Source: Sulfurivermis fontis
GTDB taxonomy: Bacteria > Pseudomonadota > Gammaproteobacteria > Thiohalomonadales > Thiohalomonadaceae
Assembly: GCF_004001245.1 (NCBI RefSeq)
Contig: NZ_AP018724.1
Coordinates: 3,182,215 to 3,246,214, forward strand
Reading direction: 5' to 3'
DNA length: 64,000 nucleotides
The notes beneath the pieces were generated by a model. That model did no database searches. It saw nothing but the letters and a program-made list of their open reading frames with translations, and had not been told where the DNA came from. The translations under genes were made by a program, and so were the position numbers. This document shows, in pieces, positions 33,026 through 46,253 of this stretch (positions within the stretch are counted from its first letter, which is position 1; the number at the start of each line of letters is the position of its first letter).

Positions 33026-34387
33026 CTTCTTCCCCGGCCGCTTCCAGCCGTTGATGGTCACCTGCTTGCTGCGGCTCAGGGTGAGCTCGCCGGCCGGCGC
33101 GTCCTTGGTGATGGTGGAGCCGGCACCGATGGTGGCATTGTCGTACACCGTCACCGGGGCGACCAGCTGGGTGTCGGAGCCGACGAACACGCCGTCGCCG
33201 ATCACCGTGCGGTGTTTGTTGGCGCCATCGTAGTTGCAGGTGATGGTACCGGCACCGATATTAACCTTCGCACCCATGGTGGTGTCGCCGATATAGCTCA
33301 GATGATTGACCTTGGAGCCGGCGCCGATGTCGCTTTTCTTCACCTCGACGAAGTTCCCGATATGGGCGCCGTCAGCGATGCGTGTCTCCGGGCGGATGCG
33401 CGCGAACGGACCGATGTGCGCGCCGGCACCGATGACGGCGCTTTCGATGATGCTCATTGGTTTGATTTCCGTGCCGGCACCGATCTCCACGTCCTTCAGC
33501 ATGCAGTTGGCGCCGATGGTCACGTTGTCGCCCAACACCACGCGACCTTCGATCACCACATTGACGTCGATGATCACATCGCGCCCCACGCTCAGTTCGC
33601 CGCGCAGATCGAAACGCGCCGGGTCGAGCAGGGTCACGCCGGCCAGCATCAACTGCCGGGCCTGGCGTTGTTGCAGCGCGCGCTCCAGGGTGGCGAGCTG
33701 TTGGCGATCGTTGATACCGGAGACCTGTTCGATATCGGGTGCGCTTACGGTGTTGATCACCACGCCATCCTCCACTGCCATGGCGATGATGTCGGTAAGG
33801 TAGTACTCACCCTGGGCGTTGTGGTTGTCGAGCCGCTCCAGCCAGCCGCGCAGGCGTGCGGCATCGACGGCGAGCAGGCCGGTGTTGATCTCGCGGATGG
33901 CGCGTTCTTCCGCGCTGGCATCCTTTTGTTCGACGATGCGCTGCACGCGGCCGTCACGGTCGCGCACGACGCGGCCGTAGCCGGTGGGGTTGTCCAGCTC
34001 GATGGTGAGCACGGCCAGGGCATCGGCCGCGGCATCGACCAGCCTGTCCAGTGTCTGCGCCTCGATGAGCGGCACGTCGCCGTAGAGGATCAGTACGCGG
34101 CTGTCGTCACCGACCTTGGGCATCGCCTGCGCCACGGCATGGCCGGTGCCGAGCTGGCGGTCCTGCAAGGTCCACACGGCGTCGAGATGGCCGAGCCGCT
34201 CGCGCACCAGATCGGCGCCATGGCCGTAGACGATGTGGATGTGTTTGGGTTCGAGCAGTCGGGCGGTGCGGTAGACGCGCGCGAGCATCGCTTCGCCGCC
34301 GATGGCGTGCAGCACCTTGGGCAGTGCCGATTTCATTCGTGTGCCCTGGCCGGCGGCCAGGATGATCACTTCCAGTGCCTGGTTCAT
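33011..34387 (-). CDS. glmU: Bifunctional N-acetylglucosamine-1-P uridyltransferase / glucosamine-1-P acetyltransferase
   Basis: Makes UDP-N-acetylglucosamine. 458 residues: pyrophosphorylase domain ([21 protein letters not shown], about 6-26; YGDVPLI) and a left-handed beta-helix acetyltransferase domain of hexapeptide repeats (about 250-450, including [15 protein letters not shown] and [10 protein letters not shown]). The final residues (SSDK and the stop) are encoded by heptamer array H3. Order glmU-glmS next to the atp operon is common in gammaproteobacteria. Confidence 0.98.
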   Translation of the reverse strand: MNQALEVIILAAGQGTRMKSALPKVLHAIGGEAMLARVYRTARLLEPKHIHIVYGHGADLVRERLGHLDAVWTLQDRQLGTGHAVAQAMPKVGDDSRVLILYGDVPLIEAQTLDRLVDAAADALAVLTIELDNPTGYGRVVRDRDGRVQRIVEQKDASAEERAIREINTGLLAVDAARLRGWLERLDNHNAQGEYYLTDIIAMAVEDGVVINTVSAPDIEQVSGINDRQQLATLERALQQRQARQLMLAGVTLLDPARFDLRGELSVGRDVIIDVNVVIEGRVVLGDNVTIGANCMLKDVEIGAGTEIKPMSIIESAVIGAGAHIGPFARIRPETRIADGAHIGNFVEVKKSDIGAGSKVNHLSYIGDTTMGAKVNIGAGTITCNYDGANKHRTVIGDGVFVGSDTQLVAPVTVYDNATIGAGSTITKDAPAGELTLSRSKQVTINGWKRPGKKSSDK

Positions 34388-34412
34388 CTATGTGCCTGTC
34401 TGCAAAGTGTGC

Positions 34413-34430
34413 GGCGGGTTGCAACCCGCC
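34413..34430. repeat. 18-bp perfect palindrome
   Basis: GGCGGGTT-GC-AACCCGCC between the FKBP gene and glmU on the minus strand. It can fold as a GC-rich hairpin; there is no T-run, so it may protect or attenuate rather than terminate. Confidence 0.5.
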
Positions 34431-34439
34431 CTGCATGCT

Positions 34440-34928
34440 TCAATGCAGGCCCTGCGCCTGCGCCACTTCACCGGTCATCAGTTCCTGCGGCGTGGCATCG
34501 CGGATAGCGGCGACGCGCACGGCGAAAATCAGGTTCTTGCCGGCCAGGGGGTGGTTTCCGTCCAAGGTTATGGTACCGGCGTCGATATGGGTCACCGTCA
34601 TGGTCACGGTCTCGCCGGCCTCGTTGGTGAACTCGGCCTGGGCGCCCAGGCGGCGGAATTCGGGAGGCACGTTTTCCAGCACGTCGGTGAAGGTCAGACC
34701 GGGGTCACGCGGGCCGAAGGCATCGTCCGGGGTGAGCAGGACTTCGACACTCTCGCCTACCGCCTTACCCTCCAGCGCATCCTCGATCTGCCGGTACAGG
34801 CCGACACGGCCGCCGTGCAGGTAATCGACGGGGATCTCCACCGCCTCCAGCAGGTTGTCGTCGGCCTGGTCGCGAATGGTGTAGGTTATGGAAATCACCT
34901 TGCCGCGGCTGACTTTCGCTTCCGCCAT
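34440..34928 (-). CDS. FKBP-type peptidyl-prolyl isomerase, SlyD-like
   Basis: 162-residue isomerase/chaperone of the SlyD type: residues 1-70 and 120-160 form the FKBP fold (GKVISITYTIRD, IEDALEGKAVGESVEVLLTPDDAFGPRDP), with the insert-in-flap chaperone domain between (VPPEFRRLGAQAEF ... VTHIDAGTITLDGNHPLAGKNLIF). It lacks the His-rich tail of E. coli SlyD. The ATG at 34928 is preceded by AGGGGAA at good spacing. It is separated from atpC by a strong terminator, so it likely has its own promoter. Confidence 0.92.
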   Translation of the reverse strand: MAEAKVSRGKVISITYTIRDQADDNLLEAVEIPVDYLHGGRVGLYRQIEDALEGKAVGESVEVLLTPDDAFGPRDPGLTFTDVLENVPPEFRRLGAQAEFTNEAGETVTMTVTHIDAGTITLDGNHPLAGKNLIFAVRVAAIRDATPQELMTGEVAQAQGLH

Positions 34929-35006
34929 CGTTCTATTCCCCTTGTAGCGGTTGTTACCCACGGTTCGGGCTGCCGCCCGGCCCAGGCCCGGAATTTTCCG
35001 GTTACG

Positions 35007-35040
35007 AAAAAAAAGGGCAGTTTATCACTGCCCTTTTTTG
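35007..35040 (-). terminator. Rho-independent terminator of the atp operon
   Basis: Stem AAAAGGGCAG / CTGCCCTTTT with a 7-nt loop. Read on the minus strand it is followed by a run of eight T. It lies 21 bp after the atpC stop. Confidence 0.93.
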
Positions 35041-35061
35041 TTCTCATCTGCTGCAGCCGTA

Positions 35062-35487
35062 TTAGCGCTTGGTCTTTTCCCGCATGCGCTGAATCATCTG
35101 CAACTGGGCGATGGCCTGGGCCAGTTCGGCCTGGGCCTCGGCCCACTCCATCGCGCCAGTGCGGTCACGCATGGCCTGCTCGGCGCGCTCCTTGGCCTGG
35201 AGCGCGGCGGCCTCGTCCATGTCGCGGGCACGCAAGGCGGTGTCGGCCAGCACGGTGACGGTGTGCGGCTGCACTTCGAGCATGCCGCCGGAGACATAGA
35301 AGAAGTCTTCCTCGCCACCCTGCTTGACGACGCGCACCTGACCCGGCTTGAGCTGGGCAAGGAAGGGGCTGTGGCGCGGCATGATACCGACCTCGCCTTC
35401 CTGCGCCGGGGCGAACACAGCCTCAACGGTACCGCTGAAGATGGACGCCTCGGCGCTCACTACGTCTACATGCATGGTCATTGCCAT
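35062..35487 (-). CDS. atpC: ATP synthase F1 epsilon subunit
   Basis: 141 residues: N-terminal beta-sandwich ([35 protein letters not shown]) and the C-terminal helical hairpin ([23 protein letters not shown] ... [14 protein letters not shown]) that inhibits ATP hydrolysis. It is the last gene of the atp operon, 25 bp after atpD and before the terminator. The start is the ATG at 35487; a second ATG follows two codons later. Confidence 0.96.
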   Translation of the reverse strand: MAMTMHVDVVSAEASIFSGTVEAVFAPAQEGEVGIMPRHSPFLAQLKPGQVRVVKQGGEEDFFYVSGGMLEVQPHTVTVLADTALRARDMDEAAALQAKERAEQAMRDRTGAMEWAEAQAELAQAIAQLQMIQRMREKTKR

Positions 35488-35512
35488 AGCATAAACCCCC
35501 TGTCAGGCCGCG

Positions 35513-36907
<1,395 letters not shown>

Positions 36908-36926
36908 TTAAATCCGGTTAGCGCGC

Positions 36927-37790
36927 TTAGACCGCGGAGGCGCCGGCCACGATTTCCGACAGCTCTTGGGTAATGGCTGCCTGACGGGCCTTGTTGTAAG
37001 CGAGCTTCAGTTCACTGATCAGGTTGCCGGCGTTGTCGGAGGCGGCCTTCATCGCCACCATGCGCGCCGCCATTTCGCAGGCGACGTTCTCGACCACACC
37101 CTGATAGACCAGCGACTCGACATAGCGCATCAGCAGTTGATCCAGCACGGTTTCGGCGTTGGGCTCGTACAGGTAGTCCCAGTGATGCTTCAGCGCCTCG
37201 TCCCGCTCTTCCGCCGCGATCGGCAGCAACTGTTCGACGCGCGGCTGCTGCGTCATGGTGCTGACGAAACGGTTGTAGATCAGGTAAATGCGATCAATCT
37301 CACCCTTGTCATAGGCATCCAGCATCACCTTGACCGTGCCGATCACGTCCATCAGCTTGGGCGCATCGCCCAACTGTGCGGCTTGCGCCAGGACGCGGCC
37401 ACCGACACGGCTGAAAAAGCCCTGCGCCTTCTGGCCGATGGTGCACAGGTCCACCTCGACATTCTTGTCACGCCATTCCTTGATGGTGTTGAGGGCGGCC
37501 TTGAACATGTTGATGTTCAGGCCACCGCACAGACCACGATCGGTAGAAATGGCGATGATGCCGACGCGCTTGACCTCGCGCTCCACCATGTACGGATGCT
37601 TGTATTCGGCATGGGCATGGGCCAGGTGCTGAATCACGCTGCGCATGCGGTCCGCATAGGGGCGGGTGGCCGCCATGCGATCCTGCGCGCGGCGCATCTT
37701 GCTGGCAGCCACCATCTCCATGGCGCGGGTGATCTTCTGAGTGTTCTGCACACTCTTGATCTTGCTGCGTATCTCTTTACCGCTGGCCAT
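36927..37790 (-). CDS. atpG: ATP synthase F1 gamma subunit
   Basis: Central rotor shaft, 287 residues. The N terminus ([32 protein letters not shown]) and C terminus ([38 protein letters not shown]) form the coiled coil that turns inside the alpha-beta ring; the middle has the usual [11 protein letters not shown]. Lies 14 bp after atpA. Confidence 0.97.
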   Translation of the reverse strand: MASGKEIRSKIKSVQNTQKITRAMEMVAASKMRRAQDRMAATRPYADRMRSVIQHLAHAHAEYKHPYMVEREVKRVGIIAISTDRGLCGGLNINMFKAALNTIKEWRDKNVEVDLCTIGQKAQGFFSRVGGRVLAQAAQLGDAPKLMDVIGTVKVMLDAYDKGEIDRIYLIYNRFVSTMTQQPRVEQLLPIAAEERDEALKHHWDYLYEPNAETVLDQLLMRYVESLVYQGVVENVACEMAARMVAMKAASDNAGNLISELKLAYNKARQAAITQELSEIVAGASAV

Positions 37791-37804
37791 CGCTCAACCC
37801 TCGC

Positions 37805-39349
<1,545 letters not shown>

Positions 39350-39375
39350 TCATTTGTCCTCTAGCAGTTCCGGGG

Positions 39376-39912
39376 TCAGCGCAGCAGAGCCGCGCTCAGC
39401 TTGTTCAGCTTGCCCGTAACCGAACCATCGATGACCATATCGCCGGCCCGAACGACCGCGCCACCGAGCAGCGCTTCGTCCACCTTGCACTCCAGGGCCA
39501 CATCGCGACCGAGGCGCTTCTTCAGCGCGGCGGCGATGGCCTGCTTCTGACTGTCGGACAGCGGCGTCGCCGAGGTCACCTCAGCGGTGATGCGGCTTTC
39601 GGCGGCTGCGCGCTCCACCTCGTACAGTGCGGCGATTTCCGGCAACAGGCTGAGGCGGCCGTTCTCGGCCAGTACCCGCAGCAGATTCTTGCCGCCATCG
39701 TCGAGCTTGTCGCCGCAGATGTCGATGATGAGCTGACCGCGCTGCGCCTTGTCCAGGCTCGGGCTGTCCACAACCGCGGCCACCTCGGGGTGGCTTACCA
39801 CGGCAGCGGCCAGCTGCAGCATCTCCGACCAGTCTTTCAGCTTGCCCTGCTCCTTAGCCGTATCGAATACGGCCTGGGCGTAGGGGCGAGCGATCGTTGT
39901 GATTTCAGCCAT
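39376..39912 (-). CDS. atpH: ATP synthase F1 delta subunit
   Basis: 178-residue stator subunit linking F1 to the b subunits. N-terminal helical bundle from TTIARPYAQAVFDTAKEQ, C-terminal part with LGRDVALECKVDEALLGGAVVRAGDMVIDGSV, the typical family ending. It lies 12 bp after atpF. Confidence 0.96.
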   Translation of the reverse strand: MAEITTIARPYAQAVFDTAKEQGKLKDWSEMLQLAAAVVSHPEVAAVVDSPSLDKAQRGQLIIDICGDKLDDGGKNLLRVLAENGRLSLLPEIAALYEVERAAAESRITAEVTSATPLSDSQKQAIAAALKKRLGRDVALECKVDEALLGGAVVRAGDMVIDGSVTGKLNKLSAALLR

Positions 39913-39924
39913 GCTTGTATGCCC

Positions 39925-40395
39925 TTAGAGCTGGGCGACGAGATCTTGCAGCAGATCGTCGTGTGCCTTGGCGTCCAGCTCGCGCTTGATCACCTTGCCC
40001 GCGCCGACCACTGCCAGGGTCACCACCTGTCCGCGCAATTGCTCGCGGGCACGGCTGACTTCCTGCTCGAGTTCGGCGGCGGCGGCGGCCTTGATGCGAT
40101 TGCCCTCGGCAAGGGCGGCCTCTTTGGCTTCCTCGACGATTTCGCTGGCACGCTTCTCGGCCTTGGCCAGGATCTCGGCGGCTCGCTGCTTGGCTTCGTG
40201 TATCACCTCGGCGGCATGCTGCTCGGCCAGAACCTGCTGGTTCTTGCCGCGCTCGGCGGCAGCCAGGCCATCGGCGATCGTCTTTTTACGTTCGTTGAGT
40301 ACGTTGATCAGCGGCGGCCAAACGTACTTCATGACGAACCAGACAAACACGAAGAATGCGATGAACTGACCAATCAGGGTCGCATTGATATTCAT
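39925..40395 (-). CDS. atpF: ATP synthase Fo b subunit
   Basis: 156-residue stator stalk protein: one N-terminal membrane helix ([20 protein letters not shown]) followed by a long Ala/Glu/Arg-rich coiled coil and a C-terminal delta-binding segment. Length and layout equal those of E. coli b. One copy only, so the stalk is a b homodimer. Confidence 0.96.
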   Translation of the reverse strand: MNINATLIGQFIAFFVFVWFVMKYVWPPLINVLNERKKTIADGLAAAERGKNQQVLAEQHAAEVIHEAKQRAAEILAKAEKRASEIVEEAKEAALAEGNRIKAAAAAELEQEVSRAREQLRGQVVTLAVVGAGKVIKRELDAKAHDDLLQDLVAQL

Positions 40396-40455
40396 GTTCG
40401 CACCTCGTGTGGTGTGTTGGTTACAGGATTGCTGTTAAGCGGACGCAAGCGATCC

Positions 40456-40707
<252 letters not shown>

Positions 40708-40711
40708 CTAA

Positions 40712-40745
40712 AGAAGTTGAAAGTTAAAGGTTGAAGATTTGAAGC
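40712..40745. repeat. Single-arm heptamer array H5 (atpB-atpE gap)
   Basis: Plus-strand units AAGTTGA, AAGTTAA, AGGTTGA, AGATTTG, then AAG, in the 53-bp gap between atpE and atpB. No second arm is present, and the array sits just upstream of the atpE ribosome binding site (AGGAGAG, near 40705). Confidence 0.6.
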
Positions 40746-40751
40746 AAAAAA

Positions 40752-42001
<1,250 letters not shown>

Positions 42002-42087
42002 GCGTAAACAAGGTCTCTTCGGCGCCTGGGGCAGCCGTGAAAGACGCTGTAACCGAGGGGGAGAGTTAGTGCCGTCAGCGGCGCGGA

Positions 42088-42116
42088 AGTATATAGACCG
42101 CAGCCCCTAGGGTCAA
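42088..42116 (-). promoter_or_regulatory. Predicted sigma-70 promoter of the atp operon
   Basis: On the minus strand: -35 TTGACC, 17-bp spacer, -10 TATACT, near consensus. It lies in an AT-rich stretch (42110-42205) that stands out from the GC-rich surroundings and contains no gene; such a stretch upstream of the -35 box could act as an UP element. Confidence 0.7.
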
Positions 42117-42206
42117 TGATATATCAATAAATCGTTTCTATATAAGGAAAATCAGATGAAAGTCATTAGCGTAATTTATTGATAAATGTTGAGAAATTTA
42201 CTGCAT

Positions 42207-42246
42207 CACCCCAGCAGACCGGGCTTCGATCCGGCCTGCTGGGGTG
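42207..42246. terminator. Long stem-loop between parB and atpI
   Basis: Arms CACCCCAGCAG (42207-42217) and CTGCTGGGGTG (42236-42246) are perfectly complementary, with an inner CCGG/CCGG pair. It lies downstream of parB and MITE copy C and upstream of the atp promoter. There is no strong T-run, so it may be a Rho-assisted stop or RNA-stabilising hairpin. Confidence 0.6.
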
Positions 42247-42258
42247 GTGTTGAGCTAG

Positions 42259-42463
42259 GGAAGCTCTGAATAAGTTCAGAGCTTCCGCGGCACAGGGATG
42301 TGCCGCCATTTTTCAACGACGATAAGTCGTTGAAAATTGAAGCCAAGCGACAATCACACTTTTCGCTTGGCGTGGTTTTGTCCACGGATGGACTTATGTC
42401 GCGCAGCCCAGGGAGGGGCGGGAGCGACCTGAGAAGTCCAGGATGGACTTATTCAGACCTTCC
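42259..42463 (+). mobile_element. IS5-like MITE, copy C (full form)
   Basis: 205-bp element with ends GGAAGCTCTGAATAAG and CTTATTCAGACCTTCC, flanked by CTAG on both sides (42255-42258, 42464-42467). Same hairpin train as copy B. The right duplication provides the TAG stop codon of parB (42464-42466). Confidence 0.9.
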
Positions 42464-43354
42464 CTAGCGGATGTGGGCGAGGATGCCGTCCAGTTCGTCC
42501 AGGCTGTTGTAGGCGATCACCAACTTGCCCTTGCCCTTACCGGCCTGCCGGATGGATACCTGGGCACCGAGCCTCTGGCCCAGATCCTGTTCCAGACGAC
42601 GCACGTCGGGGTCGACCGCCTTGGGCGTCGGCTTGGCGGCGGGACCCTCCAGCAGGTGCTTGACCAGGCGCTCGGTCTCGCGCACCGACAGGCCTTTGGC
42701 CACCACGCTGCGTGCCGCCTCGCTCTGGCGGGCGCCTTCCAGCGCCAGCAGGGCGCGGGCATGGCCCATTTCCAGGTCACCGTTCTCCAGCAGGCGCTTG
42801 ACGTCGTCGTTGAGGGACAGCAGACGCAACAGGTTGGATACGGCGACGCGGGAGCGACCCACCGCCTCGGCGGCCTGCTGGTGGGTCAGCTCGAATTCGT
42901 CGATCAGGCGCTGCAGGGCGCGTGCCTCTTCCATGGGGTTGAGCTGCTCGCGCTGGATGTTCTCGATCAGCGCCATGGCGATGGCGGCGTTGTCCGGCAC
43001 CTCGCGGATCACGGCGGGGATCTCGTGCAACCCGGCCATCTGCGAGGCGCGCCAACGGCGCTCGCCGGCGATGATTTCGTAGCGGTTGGGACCGATGGGG
43101 CGCACCACGATGGGCTGCACCACACCCTGGGCGCGGATGGAATCGGCCAGTTCCTCCAGGGTGTCGGGGTGCATGTCGATGCGCGGCTGGTACTTGCCGC
43201 GCTGGATGATGTCCACCGGCAGGTTGCGCAGGTCGCCGTCGGCCGAACTGCCGGTGGCCTCCGCCGTCGTGCCACCGCTTGCCGCCGGCACCGCCGCACT
43301 GCCCAGCAGGGCCTCGAGGCCGCGTCCCAAACCACCCTTTTTCTTCACTGCCAT
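42464..43354 (-). CDS. parB: Chromosome partitioning protein ParB
   Basis: CTPase clamp that loads on parS sites near the origin and works with ParA in chromosome segregation. 296 residues from the ATG at 43354 (MAVKKKGGLGRGLEALLG, the ParA-binding start). It has the CTP-binding box (GERRWRASQMAGLHEIPAVI and NIQREQLNPMEEARAL), an HTH (LTHQQAAEAVGRSRVAVSNLLRLL) and a C-terminal dimerisation region. I found no consensus parS site in the window. The stop codon lies in the MITE duplication. Confidence 0.96.
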   Translation of the reverse strand: MAVKKKGGLGRGLEALLGSAAVPAASGGTTAEATGSSADGDLRNLPVDIIQRGKYQPRIDMHPDTLEELADSIRAQGVVQPIVVRPIGPNRYEIIAGERRWRASQMAGLHEIPAVIREVPDNAAIAMALIENIQREQLNPMEEARALQRLIDEFELTHQQAAEAVGRSRVAVSNLLRLLSLNDDVKRLLENGDLEMGHARALLALEGARQSEAARSVVAKGLSVRETERLVKHLLEGPAAKPTPKAVDPDVRRLEQDLGQRLGAQVSIRQAGKGKGKLVIAYNSLDELDGILAHIR

Positions 43355-43390
43355 GCTGTACCTGCCAACTGCATTGATTGATTTTGGCAG

Positions 43391-43502
43391 TCCGCGAATA
43401 AACGCAAATGGACGCAAATATTCATTATCCCTGACGCATTCCGCCGAGACCCCCGTTGGGAACCAGGGGGCTTATTTGCGTATATTCGCGTTCATTCGCG
43501 GA
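43391..43502. repeat. Inverted decamer array H4 (parA-parB gap)
   Basis: Left arm 43391-43420 has three 10-bp units CGCGAATAAA, CGCAAATGGA, CGCAAATATT. The right arm 43471-43502, read on the minus strand, has CGCGAATGAA, CGCGAATATA, CGCAAATAAG. The arms match in most positions over 30 bp and enclose a 50-bp loop with an inner CCCCC/GGGGG pair. It fills most of the gap between the parA stop and the parB start. Confidence 0.87.
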
Positions 43503-43519
43503 CCAATTTGTTTACTGTC

Positions 43520-44299
43520 TCAGCCGACCGCCGGCTGTTCCTCGCGGCGCAGGATCTCGCCGGCCAGGGCCAGGTAGGCCACGGCGCCGCGTGAGGCGCG
43601 GTCGTGGGCCAGGGCCGGCAGGCCGTAGCTGGGCGCCTCGGCCAGGCGGATGTTGCGCGGGATCGAGGTGCGGTACACCTTGTTGCCGAAGTGCAGGATC
43701 AGCTGGCCGGAGACGTCGTTGGACAAATTGCTGCGCGGGTCGAACATGGTGCGCAGCAGTCCCTCCAGCTGCAGCCGCGGATTCACCGTGCTGCGGATCT
43801 GCTCGATGGTGTTGAGCAGCGAGGAGAGGCCTTCCATGGCGTAGTACTCGCACTGCATGGGGATCATCACCGAATCGGCGGCCACCAGCGCGTTCAGCGT
43901 CAGCATGTTCAGCGAGGGCGGACAGTCCACCAGGATGAAGTCGTATTGTTCGCGCACCGGCGCCAGGGCCTCGCGCAGACGGCGCTCGCGGTGCTCGCTC
44001 TGTATCAACTCCACTTCGGCCGCGGTGAGATCGCCGTTGGTGGGCACCAGGTCGTAACCGGCCTGCTCGGCGCGCACGATCACCTGTGCTGCCGACGCGT
44101 GGCCCAGCAGCAGGTCGTAGCTGCTCTGCTCGAAGCTGTTCTTGTCCACGCCGCTGCCGACGGTGGCGTTGCCCTGCGGGTCGAGATCGATGACCAGCAC
44201 GCGCCGCTTGGTCGCTGCCAGCGAGGCGCCCAGGTTGATGCAGGTGGTGGTCTTGCCGACCCCGCCCTTCTGATTGGCGATTGCGATGATCTTGCCCAT
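43520..44299 (-). CDS. parA: Chromosome partitioning ATPase ParA
   Basis: 259-residue Walker-type ATPase for chromosome segregation. The deviant Walker A is QKGGVGKTTT (residues 9-18), Walker A' VIDLDPQGNAT and Walker B ILVDCPPSLNML. I chose the ATG at 44299, with GAGGAG about 8 bp upstream, over an in-frame GTG three codons earlier. It lies downstream of rsmG with a 12-bp gap and upstream of parB. Confidence 0.96.
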   Translation of the reverse strand: MGKIIAIANQKGGVGKTTTCINLGASLAATKRRVLVIDLDPQGNATVGSGVDKNSFEQSSYDLLLGHASAAQVIVRAEQAGYDLVPTNGDLTAAEVELIQSEHRERRLREALAPVREQYDFILVDCPPSLNMLTLNALVAADSVMIPMQCEYYAMEGLSSLLNTIEQIRSTVNPRLQLEGLLRTMFDPRSNLSNDVSGQLILHFGNKVYRTSIPRNIRLAEAPSYGLPALAHDRASRGAVAYLALAGEILRREEQPAVG

Positions 44300-44311
44300 C
44301 TCGTCCACTCC

Positions 44312-44956
44312 TCAAACGTCCGGCGCAATGCGCACGAGGTGACGTTGTGCTTCCAGACCCGGCACCGTCAGCGCAATGATCTCCCGCACCACAAAGCCCG
44401 GCGGCAGCGCGTCCAGCTCGTCCTGGGGATACTCGCCCTTCATCGCCAGCAGCGAACCGCCGGGGGCAAGCAGGTGGGCGGTACCCGCCACCATGTCGGC
44501 CAGAGACGCGAAGGCCCGGGCGGTGACGGTGTCGAACAGCTGCCCGGGCCGATATTGTTCAAGGCGCGAATGTACCACAGAGAGGTTGGAAAGCCGCAAT
44601 TCCCCCTTGGCCTGGAGCAGGAAGCGGGTCTTCTTGCCGTTGCTGTCCAGCAGGGTGAACTCCCGTGCCGGATCGGCGATGGCCAGGGGGATGCCGGGCA
44701 GGCCGGCGCCGCTGCCCACGTCCAGCACCCGGGTTCCGTACAGGTAGGGTTGCACGGCGAGGGAGTCGAGCAGGTGCTTGGTGACCATCGCCAGCGGGTG
44801 GCGGATCGCCGTCAGGTTGTAGGCCTGGTTCCATTTGACGAGGAGCGCCAGGTAAGCGAGCAATCGCTCCTGCTGCGCTGCGTCCAGCGGCAGGCCGAGA
44901 GCCGCGATGCCCTGGGCCAAGGTGGCGGCCGGATCGGCGGGGTGGTTCCTGCCCAT
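44312..44956 (-). CDS. rsmG: 16S rRNA (guanine-527-N7)-methyltransferase
   Basis: Methylates G527 of 16S rRNA (formerly GidB). 214 residues from the ATG at 44956; SAM motif I is [17 protein letters not shown] and the family segment [11 protein letters not shown] is present. The ATG lies 1 nt after the stop of the FadL-type gene, so it is co-translated. Usually rsmG directly follows mnmG; here a porin gene separates them. Confidence 0.95.
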   Translation of the reverse strand: MGRNHPADPAATLAQGIAALGLPLDAAQQERLLAYLALLVKWNQAYNLTAIRHPLAMVTKHLLDSLAVQPYLYGTRVLDVGSGAGLPGIPLAIADPAREFTLLDSNGKKTRFLLQAKGELRLSNLSVVHSRLEQYRPGQLFDTVTARAFASLADMVAGTAHLLAPGGSLLAMKGEYPQDELDALPPGFVVREIIALTVPGLEAQRHLVRIAPDV

Positions 44957-44957
44957 G

Positions 44958-46253
44958 TCAGAAGCGCCAACTGGTCTGGGCGCTGAGATAGCGCCCGCTG
45001 AGGCGAAAGCGGCCATTGAGGGTATGGCCGAGGCTGTCGGTGTTGTTGATGAGGGCGTCCTCCACATCGACGTGGGCCAGGGCAAGGTCGAGCGAGAAGG
45101 TCTGGTCGGGGGCATAGGTGGCACCCACGGCATACCAGCGGCGGTCGTTGTCGGGACCGATGGGGGTGCGGTGCTCGGGGTCGGGCACCGGCGATTCGTC
45201 ATAGGCCACACCGGCGCGCAGCCGCCACTGCGGGGCGAGGCGGTAGTCGAGGCCCAGGGCATAGAAACCGGTATCGTGCCAGTTGTAGGTGCTGACGCTG
45301 TCGGCCAGGGTGTTGGCGAAATCGACACGGAACTCCTTGTGCCGGCTCCAGGCCGTCCAGGTGTAGTCGGCCAGCAGGGTCAGGCGCTCGGTCACCGCCC
45401 AGGCAGCGCTGAGGCTGACCGACTCGGGCAGATGGACGCGAGTCTTGCCGCCGCTGTCGGTGAATGTTCCGGCAAACGCCGCCGGCACATTTGCAAAGTC
45501 AGAAGTGCCGCTGATGTTCTGGCGCGTGTCGCTGTGGTAGACGGCGCCGAACTGCCACTGCGGCGTCGGCGCATAGTGCAGCCCGAGACTGTAGCCGGTG
45601 GTCCAGTTGTCGCCCTTGAGGGTTTGCTTGCCGTCGCTCTGCTGCGGCGCCAACCCCAGGGACGTGCACGCGGGCCCACCGAGCTGGGCCACGCAGATGG
45701 TGCCGAAATCCACGGCCTGACTCAGTTCGGCGGTGAGGTACTGGAAGTCGATGCTGCCGCCCACGGCCAGCGCCGGGGTGAGCTGCCAGGACAGCGCCGG
45801 GCTGATGTTGACGGTGGTCATTTCCGACTTGATGGAATGGTAGCGACCGGGCCAGCGATCATCGTATTCCAGGCCCAAGGCAAAGGGGACGTACACGCCG
45901 AGGCCGAAACGGTATTCCGGCGCCAGCTCGGCAACCATATACAGGTTGGGGGCCAGCCGGGTGGGACCGGCATCGCCGGGATTGGGGCCGCTCACCGTGG
46001 AGGCCGCATCGCTGTAGCGTGCAGTGGGCGCGATCTGGTGCACGGCGATGCTCAGGGACGAACCGGTCAGGCGCTGCATCGCCGCCGGATTGGTGTACAC
46101 CACGCTGGCATCCTGCGCCTGCGCCGCCGTGCCGGCGAAGGCGCTGCCCAGGCTGCTGACGCTCTTGTCGCTGAGGGCAAAACCGGCGGCCCAGCCGGCC
46201 CCGCTTGCCGCGCACAACAGCAATGCGATGCCTCCCCTGCCGGCGCTCCTCAT
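44958..46253 (-). CDS. FadL/OmpP1/TodX-type outer membrane transport protein
   Basis: 431-residue outer membrane barrel for hydrophobic compounds. A signal peptide (about 1-22, cleavage after GWA) is followed by the family N terminus [37 protein letters not shown], which forms the plug, then alternating beta strands to the terminal aromatic residue (TSWRF). Its ATG overlaps the mnmG stop by 3-4 nt and its stop nearly touches rsmG. The ligand is unknown; long-chain fatty acids or other hydrophobic molecules are possible. Confidence 0.92.
   Translation of the reverse strand: MRSAGRGGIALLLCAASGAGWAAGFALSDKSVSSLGSAFAGTAAQAQDASVVYTNPAAMQRLTGSSLSIAVHQIAPTARYSDAASTVSGPNPGDAGPTRLAPNLYMVAELAPEYRFGLGVYVPFALGLEYDDRWPGRYHSIKSEMTTVNISPALSWQLTPALAVGGSIDFQYLTAELSQAVDFGTICVAQLGGPACTSLGLAPQQSDGKQTLKGDNWTTGYSLGLHYAPTPQWQFGAVYHSDTRQNISGTSDFANVPAAFAGTFTDSGGKTRVHLPESVSLSAAWAVTERLTLLADYTWTAWSRHKEFRVDFANTLADSVSTYNWHDTGFYALGLDYRLAPQWRLRAGVAYDESPVPDPEHRTPIGPDNDRRWYAVGATYAPDQTFSLDLALAHVDVEDALINNTDSLGHTLNGRFRLSGRYLSAQTSWRF

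Noticed and set aside
42443..43381. Plus-strand frame starting in MITE copy C
   Set aside because: It begins in the MITE and runs antisense to parB; a similar start appears at other MITE copies, showing it is a by-product of the element.
43384..43510. parS site or CRISPR array near parB
   Set aside because: The repeats are 10-bp units in inverted arms, not 16-bp parS palindromes and not spaced direct repeats.
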